Source of the DNA: Tritrichomonas musculus
Lineage: Eukaryota; Parabasalia; Tritrichomonadida; Tritrichomonadidae
Direction of reading: 5' to 3'
NCBI GenBank assembly: GCA_039105265.1
Contig: JAPFFF010000042.1
Location: forward strand, 248,001 to 312,000
DNA: 64,000 bases
Below, piece by piece: positions 53,962 through 64,000 of the stretch. Within the stretch, counting starts at the first letter, position 1. Every line of letters begins with the position of its first letter. The translations under genes were made by a program, and so were the position numbers. The notes below the pieces were generated by a model, which saw only the letters and a list, made by a program, of their open reading frames with translations, had not been told where the DNA came from and did no database searches.

Positions 53962-54736
53962 TTTTAAATGCAATTTTATAATGCAAAATTGGCAGGAAGA
54001 AATTTCCTAAAAAGTTGAAGATAAAATCATATTACAATAACTAACCAAAAGAATAAATACCAAACCCCGGTGAATAATGTTGATGTCAAAAAACTGAAAA
54101 TATCTAATAATGCAATTCAGAGACCAATAATCATTTAAATAGAATGATTCGAGATATTTATAACGATCATATGAATAATAATATAATTTGTCTTATTAAA
54201 TTTTAAAAATCTTAAAAATTCAAAGATAAAATTAGTAATGATTAATATTATTTCAAAAATTAAAAAAATCATATTTGACTACAATTTTACATTTAACAAA
54301 ACAGAATAATCTTATAAATTATGATTATATAATTTTTAGGAAAATTTGATAAATATTTTTTGGTAAAAAGTTAATTGCAAGTAAAAAGTTACGTTAAAAT
54401 CACTTCACTGTACGACCTCAAATATTATGAATAACAATGAGTATATATTAGACATATAAATTCTTATTGAATAATAAACAATGAAAATCATTGAATCTAA
54501 GAGCTAGAAAAGTTGAAAAAAAGGTCAGCCATTTTATTATTATTTATATGTCACTTTTTATTTTTCACCATACTAAGAAAAAGTTGATATGCCATGTACG
54601 TTTATTTTGATCGTCCCTGCAATTCTAAAAAAGGAAGATTTGAAAGGGTATTTCAAAATATAACTGACCATATAAAACATAATATTTTCAGAGAAATTTA
54701 AATTTTAAATATAAAATATAAAAAATTATTATTTAA
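53962..54736. other. AT-rich intergenic, no gene seen
   Basis: Between two small transposons. Contains several AAAAAGTT-type motifs (54014, 54367, 54387, 54508, 54580) but no ORF or paired repeat. Confidence 0.5.
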
Positions 54737-54974
54737 GGTACAAATCTAGTACGTTTAGAAACCGCAATTTTTTTTTGACACTTTATTAAAACTAAAGGAC
54801 ATGTTATATAAAAAAAATATTTTTATCATAAAAATTTTATAAAAAAAAAAAAAAAAAATAAAGTTCAGAATTTCAAATCTGACACGTATTCAAAATAAAA
54901 CTTTTTCAATATGGCAATGTGTCTCAAATATATAACGTGCTTTCTCTCAATTTTTAACGTACTAGATTTGTACC
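54737..54974. mobile_element. 238-bp TTAA-flanked element
   Basis: Perfect inverted ends GGTACAAATCTAGTACGTT (54737-54755) and its complement (54956-54974), each bordered by TTAA. The interior is AT-rich with an A-run. It is a piggyBac-type candidate; a TA-target element is the alternative. The ends differ from the 330-bp element at 8964-9293. Confidence 0.75.
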
Positions 54975-55215
54975 TTAAAAAAAAGACGTGCAACTTGAAC
55001 GGTAGACCCATTCAATTTTTTTTTATTTGCTTAACGGTCACTTGCAACTTGAACGGCATTGCATAATTAGCAACGTACTTAGAAACTTTTTGAATTAATA
55101 AAATGATATTAAAAAAAAATTGAAAGAGCATTCAAATATTTCACGAGATTGAGAGGACGTGCAACTTGAATGTCCGAACCTGTATATGTAATTACATTAC
55201 AATTTTCCAAATGAA
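54975..55215. other. Intergenic with repeated GTGCAACTTGAA motif
   Basis: CGTGCAACTTGAACGG at 54986, TTGCAACTTGAACGG at 55041 and CGTGCAACTTGAATG at 55159 form an irregular direct repeat downstream of the converging coiled-coil gene. Significance unknown. Confidence 0.55.
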
Positions 55216-56709
55216 TCAAAATCGAAATGTATTGAAAATCTGTTTTTTAAGATACAGAAGATTAATTAATTCAGATTCTTCTCGTTCTTTTTTATTTAAA
55301 TCAGCAAGGTGTTTTACTTCTTCTGAAATTTTATTAAGTTTATATTTTAAATTGGGAATTGTGGAATTTACTATTTTTTCATATTCTTGGCTTGTTCTAA
55401 ATAAACTTGTTTCTTCATCTAACATTTGCTGATATAAAATTTCAATTTTACTTGTTGTCTTTTTTGACTTCATTAATTGAATATCATTTTCAATTTCATT
55501 TGACTTTTCTTGATAAAATTGAATTTTTTTTCTGAAATTTTCATTTGATTCCTCAACTGAAGAAATTTGTTCAGTCATATATGACAAACGATTGGTGGAA
55601 TTAATTGTTGATTTTTCTTCCATTTTAAACATTTCTCTCAAATCATGAATTTCCATATTTGAATCAAAATATTGCTTGTCTAAACTTGCTTTTTTTGATC
55701 TATATTCTGAATTTAAATGAATCAATGAATAGATATTTTTATTAAATACATCTTCTTGCATTTTATAATTTCGTGTAATTTGGTGCATTTTTTCAATTTC
55801 GTTTTCAATTTGAAAACTTATTGAATTATTTGAATTGCTCAATTTTTTAATTCTTGATTGAAGCTCTTTTTTGTGTTCCGATAAAATTTTAAAAAGCTCT
55901 TGATCGTAATCTTCGTATGACTCGGTAATGTAACTTTGAGTCCATTTAGAACTTTCATTTGTAAGATTAGATAATTTACTAATTAATAAAATGGTGCGTG
56001 AATTGCATGATTTTAATTCACTATTAAGAAATTGAATTTGGTTCAAAAGATTTTCTCTTTCATTGATAACATTTGTTAATAATATATTAGTTTGGCTGTC
56101 AGCTTTTTGATCAAAATCTGTATTGTTTTCTTTTGAAAGGTTTATTGTGTTTGTTAGAAGTTTTGTATTTTGTTTTTGGTCTTTATTAGAATTAGAGTTG
56201 AGATTTGTATTTAAATCGGAATCACTATTTGCAATTTTGCTGCTTTTTGAATTAATAGTGGATTTTCTGCTTCTTTCTTTTTTTTTAGAAAGTTTATCTC
56301 CTTTATTTATATTTTTTTCTCGGTCTTCAGTCAATGGAATTGAATTTAGTGTTTTAGATAAAAAATTATTGAACTTTAAAATATTTGATTGAACTTTAAG
56401 AACAATTGTTGGAATTTCTGCATTGTCTTGGTTTTTTGCCAAAAAATGATTTATTTGTTTGATTAAACGTGTAAACTCGTTATTAATTGCATTGGCTATT
56501 AAAATAATAGTATTGGGTGGTTGATTATTTGAAATTGTTTTTTCAAATTCCCTGATTGATGATTGGAATGAAGTGTGAATTTTTAATAATGAATTTTTTT
56601 CTCTTTCATTAAAACCATACTCATCTATAAATATTGATATTGCTTCAGCTGTCGGATTTATTTTTTTATAAAATTCTTGGAGAATTGCATTTTTTTGTAA
56701 TTCATCCAT
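55216..56709 (-). CDS. Host coiled-coil protein, unknown (497 aa)
   Basis: I take ATG 56709 (MDELQKNAILQEFYKKINPT); the frame extends 12 codons further only from TTG. Residues 1-150 are helical and may form a small domain. A Ser/Asn/Lys-rich low-complexity linker follows (about 160-220, NSDSDLNTNLNSNSNKDQKQ). A long coiled coil covers about 225-490 (ENLLNQIQFLNSELKSCNSR and on). No enzyme motif, signal or membrane segment. The C-terminal KQIFNTFRF end is unremarkable. It is divergent from the LRR gene with 272 bp between start codons. Likely structural; family not recognised. Confidence 0.8.
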   Translation of the reverse strand: MDELQKNAILQEFYKKINPTAEAISIFIDEYGFNEREKNSLLKIHTSFQSSIREFEKTISNNQPPNTIILIANAINNEFTRLIKQINHFLAKNQDNAEIPTIVLKVQSNILKFNNFLSKTLNSIPLTEDREKNINKGDKLSKKKERSRKSTINSKSSKIANSDSDLNTNLNSNSNKDQKQNTKLLTNTINLSKENNTDFDQKADSQTNILLTNVINERENLLNQIQFLNSELKSCNSRTILLISKLSNLTNESSKWTQSYITESYEDYDQELFKILSEHKKELQSRIKKLSNSNNSISFQIENEIEKMHQITRNYKMQEDVFNKNIYSLIHLNSEYRSKKASLDKQYFDSNMEIHDLREMFKMEEKSTINSTNRLSYMTEQISSVEESNENFRKKIQFYQEKSNEIENDIQLMKSKKTTSKIEILYQQMLDEETSLFRTSQEYEKIVNSTIPNLKYKLNKISEEVKHLADLNKKEREESELINLLYLKKQIFNTFRF

Positions 56710-56981
56710 AAAAATAAATAAGTCACTTTTTGAATAATCATTCAAAAAGTTCTTATATAAAAATGATTATAATTATCTTGAACAATTATTATTTAAAATG
56801 TAATTTTTCCCTAATGATAAAAAGAAAATATAAAATAATATATATTTTTAACTTAAATATATTTTAAAAAGCTAACAGTATCGTTTTTGAAAAAACTGAA
56901 CATTGAGTTGATAATAATATGTTAAAAGTTTTAACTTAAAACTAAATTCAATTTTCAATAAAAAAACGTTATTAATTCAAT
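56710..56981. promoter_or_regulatory. Divergent promoter region with a CTTTTTGAAT palindrome
   Basis: The space between the divergent coiled-coil and LRR genes contains a palindrome at about 56725-56751 (ACTTTTTGAAT / ATTCAAAAAGT with a 4-bp centre), lying 15-40 bp upstream of ATG 56709. TTCAATATG at the LRR start resembles a trichomonad initiator placed next to the ATG. Regulatory function is inferred from position only. Confidence 0.45.
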
Positions 56982-59075
56982 ATGATTTCTCAAGCAATCA
57001 ATGAGCTTTATCAATCAAAATTAGCAGATAGTACAGGTGAATTAATTGAATGCGACTTTATGCAGTTTGTAAAACAGCTGCAAACTGGTTTTGCTCATGG
57101 CGTTTTAGATTTAAAAAAAATGCAATTCGGGATTTCCGTAATTGCAAAACTTCCCAGGGTAATGAGATTAGTTCCTACTGTTACTCGTTTAAATTTTTAT
57201 GGAAATTCGATTCAAGATTCAGGGTTATCAAAAATTTATCAGCTATTGCAAATGAATCCCCAAATTAAATATATAGATATAGGATCAAATGATCTAAGTG
57301 ATGATTGTATTGTGAGTATGACAGATATTGTTGAAAATATTCATCTTCGATCTTTACAACTTGGATCTTTTGATAGCAATTATCAAACAAATAGATTTAC
57401 AAGAGAATTTCTTGAATCAATTATGGATATCCTTGCGAAAAAAAATTTAATTCGATGTTTTGGAATTGGGAATGTTGGATCAATTAAACAAAAAAAGACT
57501 AATAAAGCAAAAAAGTTTTCGAAATACATTTCCAAATTATTAGTTTCGTGCACTGGACTTTTGACACTCAATATTTCAAAATGCAATCTCGTAGATAGTG
57601 ACCAATCAATTTTATCATCAGGGTTTTCAGAAAACAAAAATTTAAAATATCTTGACATTCATGAAAATTATTTTCCTTCTGGAACAAGATTGATTGATGG
57701 TATTTCTCATTTAAATCATTTAATTTACCTAAATTTAAGCAATTGTTCGCTTTCGGAGGCGTCTTGTCTAGCGTTAGCAAAAAGAATAGGAGAAGGGTGG
57801 GGTTTGATTTCATTAAATATTTCTCAAAATCGAGAAATTGGAAATGATGGTATTATACAACTATTATCTGTTCTTCCAAGCAACATTTATCTGGTATCGT
57901 TAAATATTAGTGATACTGGATTTGATTCAAAAGTTAACCCAAAACTACGTGAATTATTTGAAATGAACCAAATTCTCCAAGAACTTGACTTATCAATGAA
58001 TTCGCTTGGTGATTCAGTCGCAAATGCATTCAATGCACTCACATTCCATTCGATTAAAATGGATTCGTGTCGTATTACAGATGTTGGTGCTATTACTATA
58101 AGCAAATCGCTCATTTCAAATAAAACTTTGAAAAAATTATCATTAAAAGACAACTTTTTAACAAAGGAAATTGGATACGAACTTGTTCATAATTTCCAAC
58201 AAAACGAAACGTTAACATGTATCGATCTTTCATCAACTCAAGTAGACTGTTTTGCTGTTGATACAATAAAATCAATTTGTGCCAGAAATAAAAATACGAT
58301 GCATAACAATAAATTATCTAAATTACGTAAAGAATATATTCATTTGTCGATTCAAGATTCCAAAATACCTGGCGTTGTTGCTCATCTCAAAGAGCTTCGT
58401 GTAGAGCATGAAAAGCTTGATGAAGAAATAGAAAATCTAAATTTTAATATTGAAACTTTCGAATCTTCAGCGAAAATGTCGATTCATAGTGTTGAAAAGG
58501 AAATTGATGAATTCAAAAAAGCGATAAATGTTCAAGAAGAACAAATTGTTGAAATGCAAGAAAAAATTACAGAATTGCAAAGTAATAATCAAGTTGCTTT
58601 AAAAAATTACGAAATTAATACAAAAAGAGAACAAGAAGAATTTAATAAAGTTGAAGTTGAAGCTGAAAAAATCGAAAAAGAAACAGAAAGAATAAAGAAA
58701 GAATCTACTGAGCTTCAAGAAAAACTCAATCAAGAAATTAATAATCTTGATGAAATGTTAAACGAAGTAACTCGTATTTCAAGAAATAAGAAAAAATTGC
58801 GTGATTATCAAATTCCTGTTTATCCTTATGAAGAAGAAGAGGCTGAAAAGGCTGCTAAAGAAGAAAATTCTGCTGAAGAAAGAGCTGCTAAATTGGCACA
58901 AGAACTAGCTTTGCTTGATGAAACTTTTGGTATTTATCATGAAGAAGAAGAAGAGAAAAAAGGTAAAAAGAAGAAGAAAGGAAAAGCAAGTAAAAAAGAT
59001 CAATCAGATAAATCTTCGAGGCCATCAAAGAAAAAGAAGCAAAAATCGCCTGAAAAGAATGAAAATCTTACATAA
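56982..59075 (+). CDS. Leucine-rich-repeat (RNI-type) protein with coiled-coil tail
   Basis: 697 residues from ATG 56982. Residues ~60-450 hold about 11 LRRs of the ribonuclease-inhibitor type, e.g. VTRLNFYGNSIQDSGLSKIY, LQELDLSMNSLGDSVANAF, TLKKLSLKDNFLTKEIGYEL, LTCIDLSSTQVDCFAVDTIK. Residues ~470-610 are a coiled coil (LRVEHEKLDEEIENLNFNIE), and the tail is Glu- then Lys-rich (EEEEEKKGKKKKKGKASKKD). LRR proteins of this kind are numerous in trichomonads. Some axonemal and regulatory proteins share the LRR plus coiled-coil design, but no orthologue can be named. Probably a protein-protein scaffold in the cytoplasm or cytoskeleton. Confidence 0.88.
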   Translation: MISQAINELYQSKLADSTGELIECDFMQFVKQLQTGFAHGVLDLKKMQFGISVIAKLPRVMRLVPTVTRLNFYGNSIQDSGLSKIYQLLQMNPQIKYIDIGSNDLSDDCIVSMTDIVENIHLRSLQLGSFDSNYQTNRFTREFLESIMDILAKKNLIRCFGIGNVGSIKQKKTNKAKKFSKYISKLLVSCTGLLTLNISKCNLVDSDQSILSSGFSENKNLKYLDIHENYFPSGTRLIDGISHLNHLIYLNLSNCSLSEASCLALAKRIGEGWGLISLNISQNREIGNDGIIQLLSVLPSNIYLVSLNISDTGFDSKVNPKLRELFEMNQILQELDLSMNSLGDSVANAFNALTFHSIKMDSCRITDVGAITISKSLISNKTLKKLSLKDNFLTKEIGYELVHNFQQNETLTCIDLSSTQVDCFAVDTIKSICARNKNTMHNNKLSKLRKEYIHLSIQDSKIPGVVAHLKELRVEHEKLDEEIENLNFNIETFESSAKMSIHSVEKEIDEFKKAINVQEEQIVEMQEKITELQSNNQVALKNYEINTKREQEEFNKVEVEAEKIEKETERIKKESTELQEKLNQEINNLDEMLNEVTRISRNKKKLRDYQIPVYPYEEEEAEKAAKEENSAEERAAKLAQELALLDETFGIYHEEEEEKKGKKKKKGKASKKDQSDKSSRPSKKKKQKSPEKNENLT

Positions 59076-59172
59076 ATGTTTGTATTTTTTTTATTATTGT
59101 TTTATTTATTTATATATATAAATGACTACAAATTAACAGTATCATGTGATACAAAAGTCAATATAAATTTCT

Positions 59173-59214
<42 letters not shown>

Positions 59215-59269
59215 ATTACAAATAGGATCAGGAAAAAAAAAAAAATGCTTTTGATTGAGTAAGAAATTA
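59076..59269. other. Convergent intergenic with long poly-T run
   Basis: Between the 3' ends of the LRR gene and the minus-strand coiled-coil gene lies an uninterrupted T-run of about 38 bases (59175-59212), with a 13-base A-run at 59233. Such runs recur between genes in this window. It could act in 3' end formation for both genes. Confidence 0.5.
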
Positions 59270-60280
59270 TTATGGGCTGTTTTGTTGTTCCTGTTTTTGC
59301 TGAGATTTTAATTTTCCTCTAACATATCCTCTCACATTTAAAGATCCAATAGGAAGCATTTGATAAGTTTTTTCTGTATGGATATTTTCTCTACTTTTTA
59401 ATGGACGGCTTGGTTTTTCTGCAATGTATTCTTCAATAGGTTTGATTCTTTGCTTATTTTTGTGTTCATTTTCATATTTAGCAATCTTTATTTTATAAGG
59501 AAGTTGATCTTTTTGCATTTGAACTTTTAAATTATCTATTATTTGTTGCTCCTTCATTATTAAAACTCTGATTTCTTTCTTTTGCCTCTCAAGAAGCTGA
59601 TCAAATTGAGATTTCATTGTATTCATCGCTTTTTCGCGTTGTTGTTGCACTTCGATTACCTCCATTTTTTGAGCTTGTCGATGAGCTTCTTTGGCTTTTT
59701 CAAATTCCTTATTTAGGCCATATATTTTTTCAACATCACGTAGTTTTAAAAGTTCAGCTGAAGGTTTATTGAAAGGAGCAAGATACTCTGGCGATTCCCA
59801 ATCTTTCTGGAATTTTTCAATTTCATCTTCATGCGTTTTTTTCAAAGACTCGACTCGTTGTTTTGAAACTTGTTTCGCATTTAAGATTGTATGATGCCAT
59901 TGCTTAGTAACTTCCTCTAGCTGTTTTTTTGTTTGTTCATACTGTCTAAAAGCAGTCTCTCGTTTTGTTTTATCTTGGTAATACCCAGAGCAAGGATCGG
60001 TAAGCTGAGTGAGAAGATTTTTAGATTGCTCATATCTATTAGCACTATTATACCTTTGCCTTTGAACAGAAATTCGTGTCATTTTCAAAATATATTCACG
60101 TATTTCCTCAATCATATCTTTAGGTGGCGGCTTTCTTTTATTTAGCATTTGCTTTATTGCTTCTTCGTAATCCTCGTTTTTATATTTATTTTCCAATTCC
60201 AATTCTCCATTTGCAGCTGAATTATTTTGACTGGGTAAATCTGTTGATTGAAGATCCTCTTCTGAATTCTTAGAAGTCAT
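59270..60280 (-). CDS. Host coiled-coil protein, unknown (336 aa)
   Basis: ATG 60280. Residues 1-45 are acidic and disordered (MTSKNSEEDLQSTDLPSQNN). About 45-75 (IKQMLNKRKPPPKDMIEEIR) precede a long helical region at 80-280 (RQRYNSANRYEQSKNLLTQL and ERQKKEIRVLIMKEQQIIDN), then a basic Pro-containing tail (KPSRPLKSRENIHTEKTYQM) and a Gln-rich end. The layout is that of the many single-copy coiled-coil cytoskeletal proteins of trichomonads. The upstream sequence has TCATTCAAATAG, resembling an initiator. Function not recognised. Confidence 0.82.
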   Translation of the reverse strand: MTSKNSEEDLQSTDLPSQNNSAANGELELENKYKNEDYEEAIKQMLNKRKPPPKDMIEEIREYILKMTRISVQRQRYNSANRYEQSKNLLTQLTDPCSGYYQDKTKRETAFRQYEQTKKQLEEVTKQWHHTILNAKQVSKQRVESLKKTHEDEIEKFQKDWESPEYLAPFNKPSAELLKLRDVEKIYGLNKEFEKAKEAHRQAQKMEVIEVQQQREKAMNTMKSQFDQLLERQKKEIRVLIMKEQQIIDNLKVQMQKDQLPYKIKIAKYENEHKNKQRIKPIEEYIAEKPSRPLKSRENIHTEKTYQMLPIGSLNVRGYVRGKLKSQQKQEQQNSP

Positions 60281-60717
60281 TTACTTTTAAGCTATTTGAA
60301 TGATTAACGTATTTTATCATTCAAATTTTTCAAAATTATATTCAATTAAATATTTTTATTAATAATCTTCATATTAGCCAAATACTTAATATTTTTTATA
60401 ATTTTACCAACTATACTTTTATTTTATTTTCAATGAATACTAAAAACTTCAAATATTATTTAAATTATAAAAATATTGAAAAAATATATATTAAATATAT
60501 TATAAAAAAGCTGATGTTTTATTGAAATTTTTTAAAAAATAATAGAATTGATATCTTTGAAATTATTAGTAATTTTTTTGAAAAAAATAGCTTAAAAATT
60601 ATAGAATTATATAATTTATTTGGTTATTTGAAAAATATTAAAATTTATAGATTCTCAGACAATTTCCAATTGTGATGTTTTTTTTTTTTTTTTTTTTTTT
60701 GTCATATATATTTAAAA
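60281..60717. promoter_or_regulatory. Divergent promoter region
   Basis: The space between the 336-residue gene and the kinase gene is AT-rich. Immediately before the kinase ATG are a T-run (60678-60700) and TCATATATATTT, a trichomonad-like initiator (TCA-pyrimidine/AT) 17 bp from the start codon. No other motif is clear. Confidence 0.4.
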
Positions 60718-62658
60718 ATGAAAAATCGCCCAATTATGAAACCAGGTCACATACCTTTTACTGAACTTCTTTTAGATGTAAATAAATTTGATGGATTAAC
60801 CAATTTATTGAAAGGGAAAAAAGTTGGAGGTGGATTTTGCAAATTAAGAAAGTTTGAATATCCTCCGAAGAGTGGCAAATATATTGCATGCAAACAATTA
60901 ACGGATCCTGGAACTGAAATTGTCACAGAAAAATCATTTTTTCGTGAAGTATTTATAACAAACAAGGTAAGGCACCCATGTACAGTTGAATTAATAGCTT
61001 TTGATTTTAAAGATTTATCGAACCTTATGATTTCAACGAGGTTTTATGAATTGGGATCTTTAGATAATCTTCTTATGACAAAAAAGTATCTAAAGTTAGG
61101 AAATATGAAAATCATTGAAAACCCAGACTCAAGTGATAAAGTCATGGAAGTTGAAAATGGAACAATTTACACCATCTTAATGTATGGAATAGCGCGTGGT
61201 GTTCGTTATCTTCATCACCTAAAAATATTCCATCGAGATCTTAAACCCGAAAATGTTGTGATTGATGAATATTGTATTCCACATATTGCTGACTTTGGAC
61301 TTTCAAAAGAAAACCTCACTGAAAATGAAAAGCAATCTGGTGTTATGGGAACTCCTCATTATATGGCGCCAGAAATTAATGATAAAGATAAAACATATAG
61401 TTATTCATTCCCAGCAGATATTTTTTCACTGGCTCTCCTTTTTTATTGCCTAACCGAAGGGAAATATTACATGCCTGATATTGATTATAAAAAATTAAAA
61501 AAAAATAAGCAAAAAAGAGCTGCTATTATTAGGTTATTTTTAAACGGAGAAATGCCTGAATTTTCAATTACTCCACCTAATCTTAGGAATCTTATTGAAA
61601 GAATGTGGTCTGTCCTACCAAGCCAAAGACCAAAAATTGATGAGGTTTGTGAAACACTTGAAAATCCAAAGTATTGGTTCCCAAATACTAATAAAGAAGC
61701 AGTTATGTCATTTAAAAAAGAACTTGATGATTTTGAATCACAACAAATCCCTTTGATTCTGAATGAGGCAGGAACATATATTGACCAAGCAAGTGTACTT
61801 TCTCAAAATATTCGTTATCCCATGAAAGATGATGATGAAGATAAAGAACAGAATAATACTAAATATAATTACAAACCTCAACAAGATTTATTAGAGTTTT
61901 CTGGGTTGTCTAATAATGAAGCTGAATGTGCTCTTGGAATAACTTTTTACACTGGATTTAAAGGGATTCCAAAAGATTATGTACTTGCATGGAAATATTT
62001 AGAAGAAGCGAAAGAGCAAGGCAATATTCAAGCCGACCTAATACTTAAAGAAATTCTTAGTGAAATAAAAAGAATTGAACTACAAAATACAAATCTAAAA
62101 ATTTCAAGAAATACTAATAGTTCTCAAGAAATCAGTATTGATGATAAAGTATTTAGCTCATTGAAATCAATGCAAGCACAGCTTTTAATGGGAATGGTAA
62201 AGGAAGCAAAAGGTCAAACTACTGAAGCATTAAATCTATATACCAAAAGTGCTAAACAGGGATCAATCGCTGCAAAAGGGAGACTTGGATCTCTTCTTCT
62301 CAAAAAAAATTTAATGCTTGATCAAGCTGAAATCTTGTTGGTTCAAGCATCAAACTGGAAAAGTGATGACGGTATCGGCAATGATTTGATAGATTATGAT
62401 GAACGTAAAATCGCTCTTTTCCAATTAGGACTTCTAAAAATGAAACTTAAATCTTTTGATGATGCAATAGAAATTTTCGAATACTTGTTAGATGAAAATC
62501 ATCCAGATGCAGCAATATGTCTTGCTATTGCATATCACAATAAGGAGGAATATAGCAAAGCAAAAGAATACTATGAAGCTGCTTTAACCAGTTTTTCAAA
62601 TGAAAGTGCCAAACCTTATTATAATTATTTTAAAAATTTATTATTAGATGATGTATAA
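60718..62658 (+). CDS. Protein kinase with Sel1/TPR-like repeats
   Basis: 646 residues from ATG 60718. Kinase domain about 30-330: a Gly-rich loop (VGGGFCKL, 36-43), catalytic Lys in ACKQL (K59), HRDLKPEN (172-179, D174), DFG (192-194), GTPHYMAPE (APE 217-219), so all key residues are present and it is probably active. The domain is closest in style to the tyrosine kinase-like (TKL) kinases that are greatly expanded in trichomonads. Residues ~395-640 hold Sel1-like repeats (ALGITFYTGFKGIPKDYVLA, WKYLEEAKEQG) and TPR-like units (ALNLYTKSAKQGSIAAKGRL, YSKAKEYYEAALTSF), which would dock partners. Cytoplasmic; no membrane segment. Confidence 0.93.
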   Translation: MKNRPIMKPGHIPFTELLLDVNKFDGLTNLLKGKKVGGGFCKLRKFEYPPKSGKYIACKQLTDPGTEIVTEKSFFREVFITNKVRHPCTVELIAFDFKDLSNLMISTRFYELGSLDNLLMTKKYLKLGNMKIIENPDSSDKVMEVENGTIYTILMYGIARGVRYLHHLKIFHRDLKPENVVIDEYCIPHIADFGLSKENLTENEKQSGVMGTPHYMAPEINDKDKTYSYSFPADIFSLALLFYCLTEGKYYMPDIDYKKLKKNKQKRAAIIRLFLNGEMPEFSITPPNLRNLIERMWSVLPSQRPKIDEVCETLENPKYWFPNTNKEAVMSFKKELDDFESQQIPLILNEAGTYIDQASVLSQNIRYPMKDDDEDKEQNNTKYNYKPQQDLLEFSGLSNNEAECALGITFYTGFKGIPKDYVLAWKYLEEAKEQGNIQADLILKEILSEIKRIELQNTNLKISRNTNSSQEISIDDKVFSSLKSMQAQLLMGMVKEAKGQTTEALNLYTKSAKQGSIAAKGRLGSLLLKKNLMLDQAEILLVQASNWKSDDGIGNDLIDYDERKIALFQLGLLKMKLKSFDDAIEIFEYLLDENHPDAAICLAIAYHNKEEYSKAKEYYEAALTSFSNESAKPYYNYFKNLLLDDV

Positions 62659-63377
62659 TAAACAGTACTATTATTTTATGATACCTCTAAGAGATATTTG
62701 CTGATATCATCATTTATCATATATTCTTTTCATCATTTTTAAGAGTAATATCAACCAAAATTTTTATCACAAAAAGTTATTAAAAAACTAACAAAAATAT
62801 AATTATTTCTTTTTGTAAATTCATTCAATTATGATAATAATAATCTAATTATTAATAATGCTTTGTAATATAAATATTAATATTGTTTATATTTGATTGC
62901 ATCGAGTATTATTCTTGATACAAGATTATGCCAAAATATTTTTTGATAAAACAAACATATATAATCTTTTTATTTATTCAATATTTTTAAAATAACTTAT
63001 TAGATCAGTATTATAAGTTTCATAGTTATGATTCTATGGGATGAAAAATATTTCATGAAAAAGTTGAAAGAGTTTCTGCATATTTTCTTTTTTCTCATTT
63101 CTAAATAAAATAAGGCATTCCAATTGTTTTTCCCTTGTTAATTTTTAAAAAAAAATCTATATTTTATGAAGATTAGCTAGAATAAAGGTGTGAGTGCTAT
63201 TAAAAATAATATTTTCCGTTAATTTTGATATATAATATTTAACATTAGTATTAAAATATGTTTTTTGATTTTTAGTAGAAAATATTCCATATGTCCCGTT
63301 TTATTTGCATTTTAATTTTTAATATTTTTGAAAAGTTTATTTAATATAAACTATTCAAAAACAATAAGATTTAAAAT
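62659..63377. other. AT-rich intergenic, no gene seen
   Basis: Downstream of the kinase. No ORF, paired repeat or RNA was found. Scattered AAAAAGTT motifs occur (62772, 63059). Confidence 0.5.
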
Positions 63378-63626
63378 AAAAGGGTTCGACCTTTGGCGGT
63401 TATCAAATTCTAAAATTATAAAAAATTATTAATAAATAATATTAGCATTATCAATAACATGATGCAATTTTAAATATGAAGCCGATTCTATTAGCCAAAA
63501 TAGAGATATTTCACTAAAAAAAATAAAAACAGAAAAAGTTTAACTTTTGAAAGGGGAAATTATTTTTGAGTTCTTATCTAATTTCCACCATTCAAAGAGA
63601 TTTTGGGAATTTGTAAATATCCAAAG
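63378..63626 (+). repeat. Dispersed ~250-bp repeat, copy 2
   Basis: Almost the same as 36718-36967, same orientation, with a handful of substitutions and one extra A. The match begins at AAAAGGGTTCGACC and ends at TATCCAAA. No target duplication or inverted ends were seen, so the mode of spread is unknown. Confidence 0.8.
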
Positions 63627-64000
63627 GCAGAGGAATCAGGGTCTATAAAAATCGGCACGAAAAAAGTTCGTTCGTAAAGGTGAAATAGATGATCGGTATT
63701 GATCGGTATGAACACAAAAAGTTTATCTCAGAAAAATGAGTACTACAAACTTTTTGAATTAAACAAGCGGTTAATAAATGAATTGACCTATCCATTGGTT
63801 AAAAAAACCGTTGACGTTATTTTTTTATTTGAAATTTAGCGCCATTTTGCTTATTAGAAAGACTGGATTGCATGCTTCAACTGCAGAGAAGTTTGCTTTC
63901 TTGGTCTTTGAAGCTTAGACTGCTTGCTCTTACTGCAGGGGAGTTAGCTTTCTAAGCTTTCCTCTAATAACATATCAAATTTTCACACGTCTTGATACCA
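63627..64000. other. Window end, no gene seen
   Basis: Contains GATCGGTATTGATCGGTATG (63692) and, at about 63858-63960, two imperfect copies of a ~58-bp unit with GACTG, ACTGCAG and AGTTTGCTTTC/AGTTAGCTTTC. No ORF. The sequence continues beyond the window. Confidence 0.45.

Overview
The window looks like nuclear DNA of a trichomonad (parabasalid) protist, most probably a Tritrichomonas-type genome. This is inferred from the very AT-rich intergenic DNA, intronless genes with short leaders, a protein kinase with Sel1-like repeats, LRR and coiled-coil proteins, a FAR1/MULE transposase, and genes of the Polinton (Maverick) family, all of which are typical of that group. No species can be fixed from sequence alone. 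The standard genetic code fits: host ORFs end in TAA and nothing protein-like follows.

Layout. 1-7323 is the 3' part of a giant repetitive coiled-coil gene. 7752-33515 is a very large inverted repeat that has served as a transposon trap. Its left arm (7752-26253) and right arm (27382-33515) enclose a 1.1-kb spacer holding a broken remnant of a Polinton structural gene. Each arm carries a GAA/GAC/GAT-rich low-complexity array. Because the arms are nearly identical, each one gives the empty site for insertions in the other. This defines a 9.95-kb MULE (7887-17840), a 505-bp and a 1055-bp hAT-like element, a 1.8-kb TA-flanked element with another nested in it, and, in the right arm, a 3.05-kb TA-flanked element with a nested 1.47-kb element.

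33516-37827 is AT-rich DNA with a Polinton capsid-like fossil fragment and dispersed repeats. 37828-52401 is a 14.57-kb unit bounded by a 15-bp terminal inverted repeat and an 8-bp direct repeat. It contains a Polinton gene block: a basic small protein, coiled-coil proteins, a protein-primed family B DNA polymerase, a capsid-like protein and a 1.8-kDa-scale residue count (1819-aa) structural protein. The same termini bound the 1.47-kb element at 31608-33077. 52410-55215 holds three more small transposons. 55216-62658 is an ordinary host gene cluster: two coiled-coil proteins, an LRR/coiled-coil protein and a TKL-like kinase with Sel1/TPR-like repeats. The rest, to 64000, is intergenic DNA with a dispersed repeat.

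Boundaries of transposons rest on terminal inverted repeats and target duplications read by eye. Superfamily names are inferred from target-site length and end sequence, except for the MULE, whose transposase is present.
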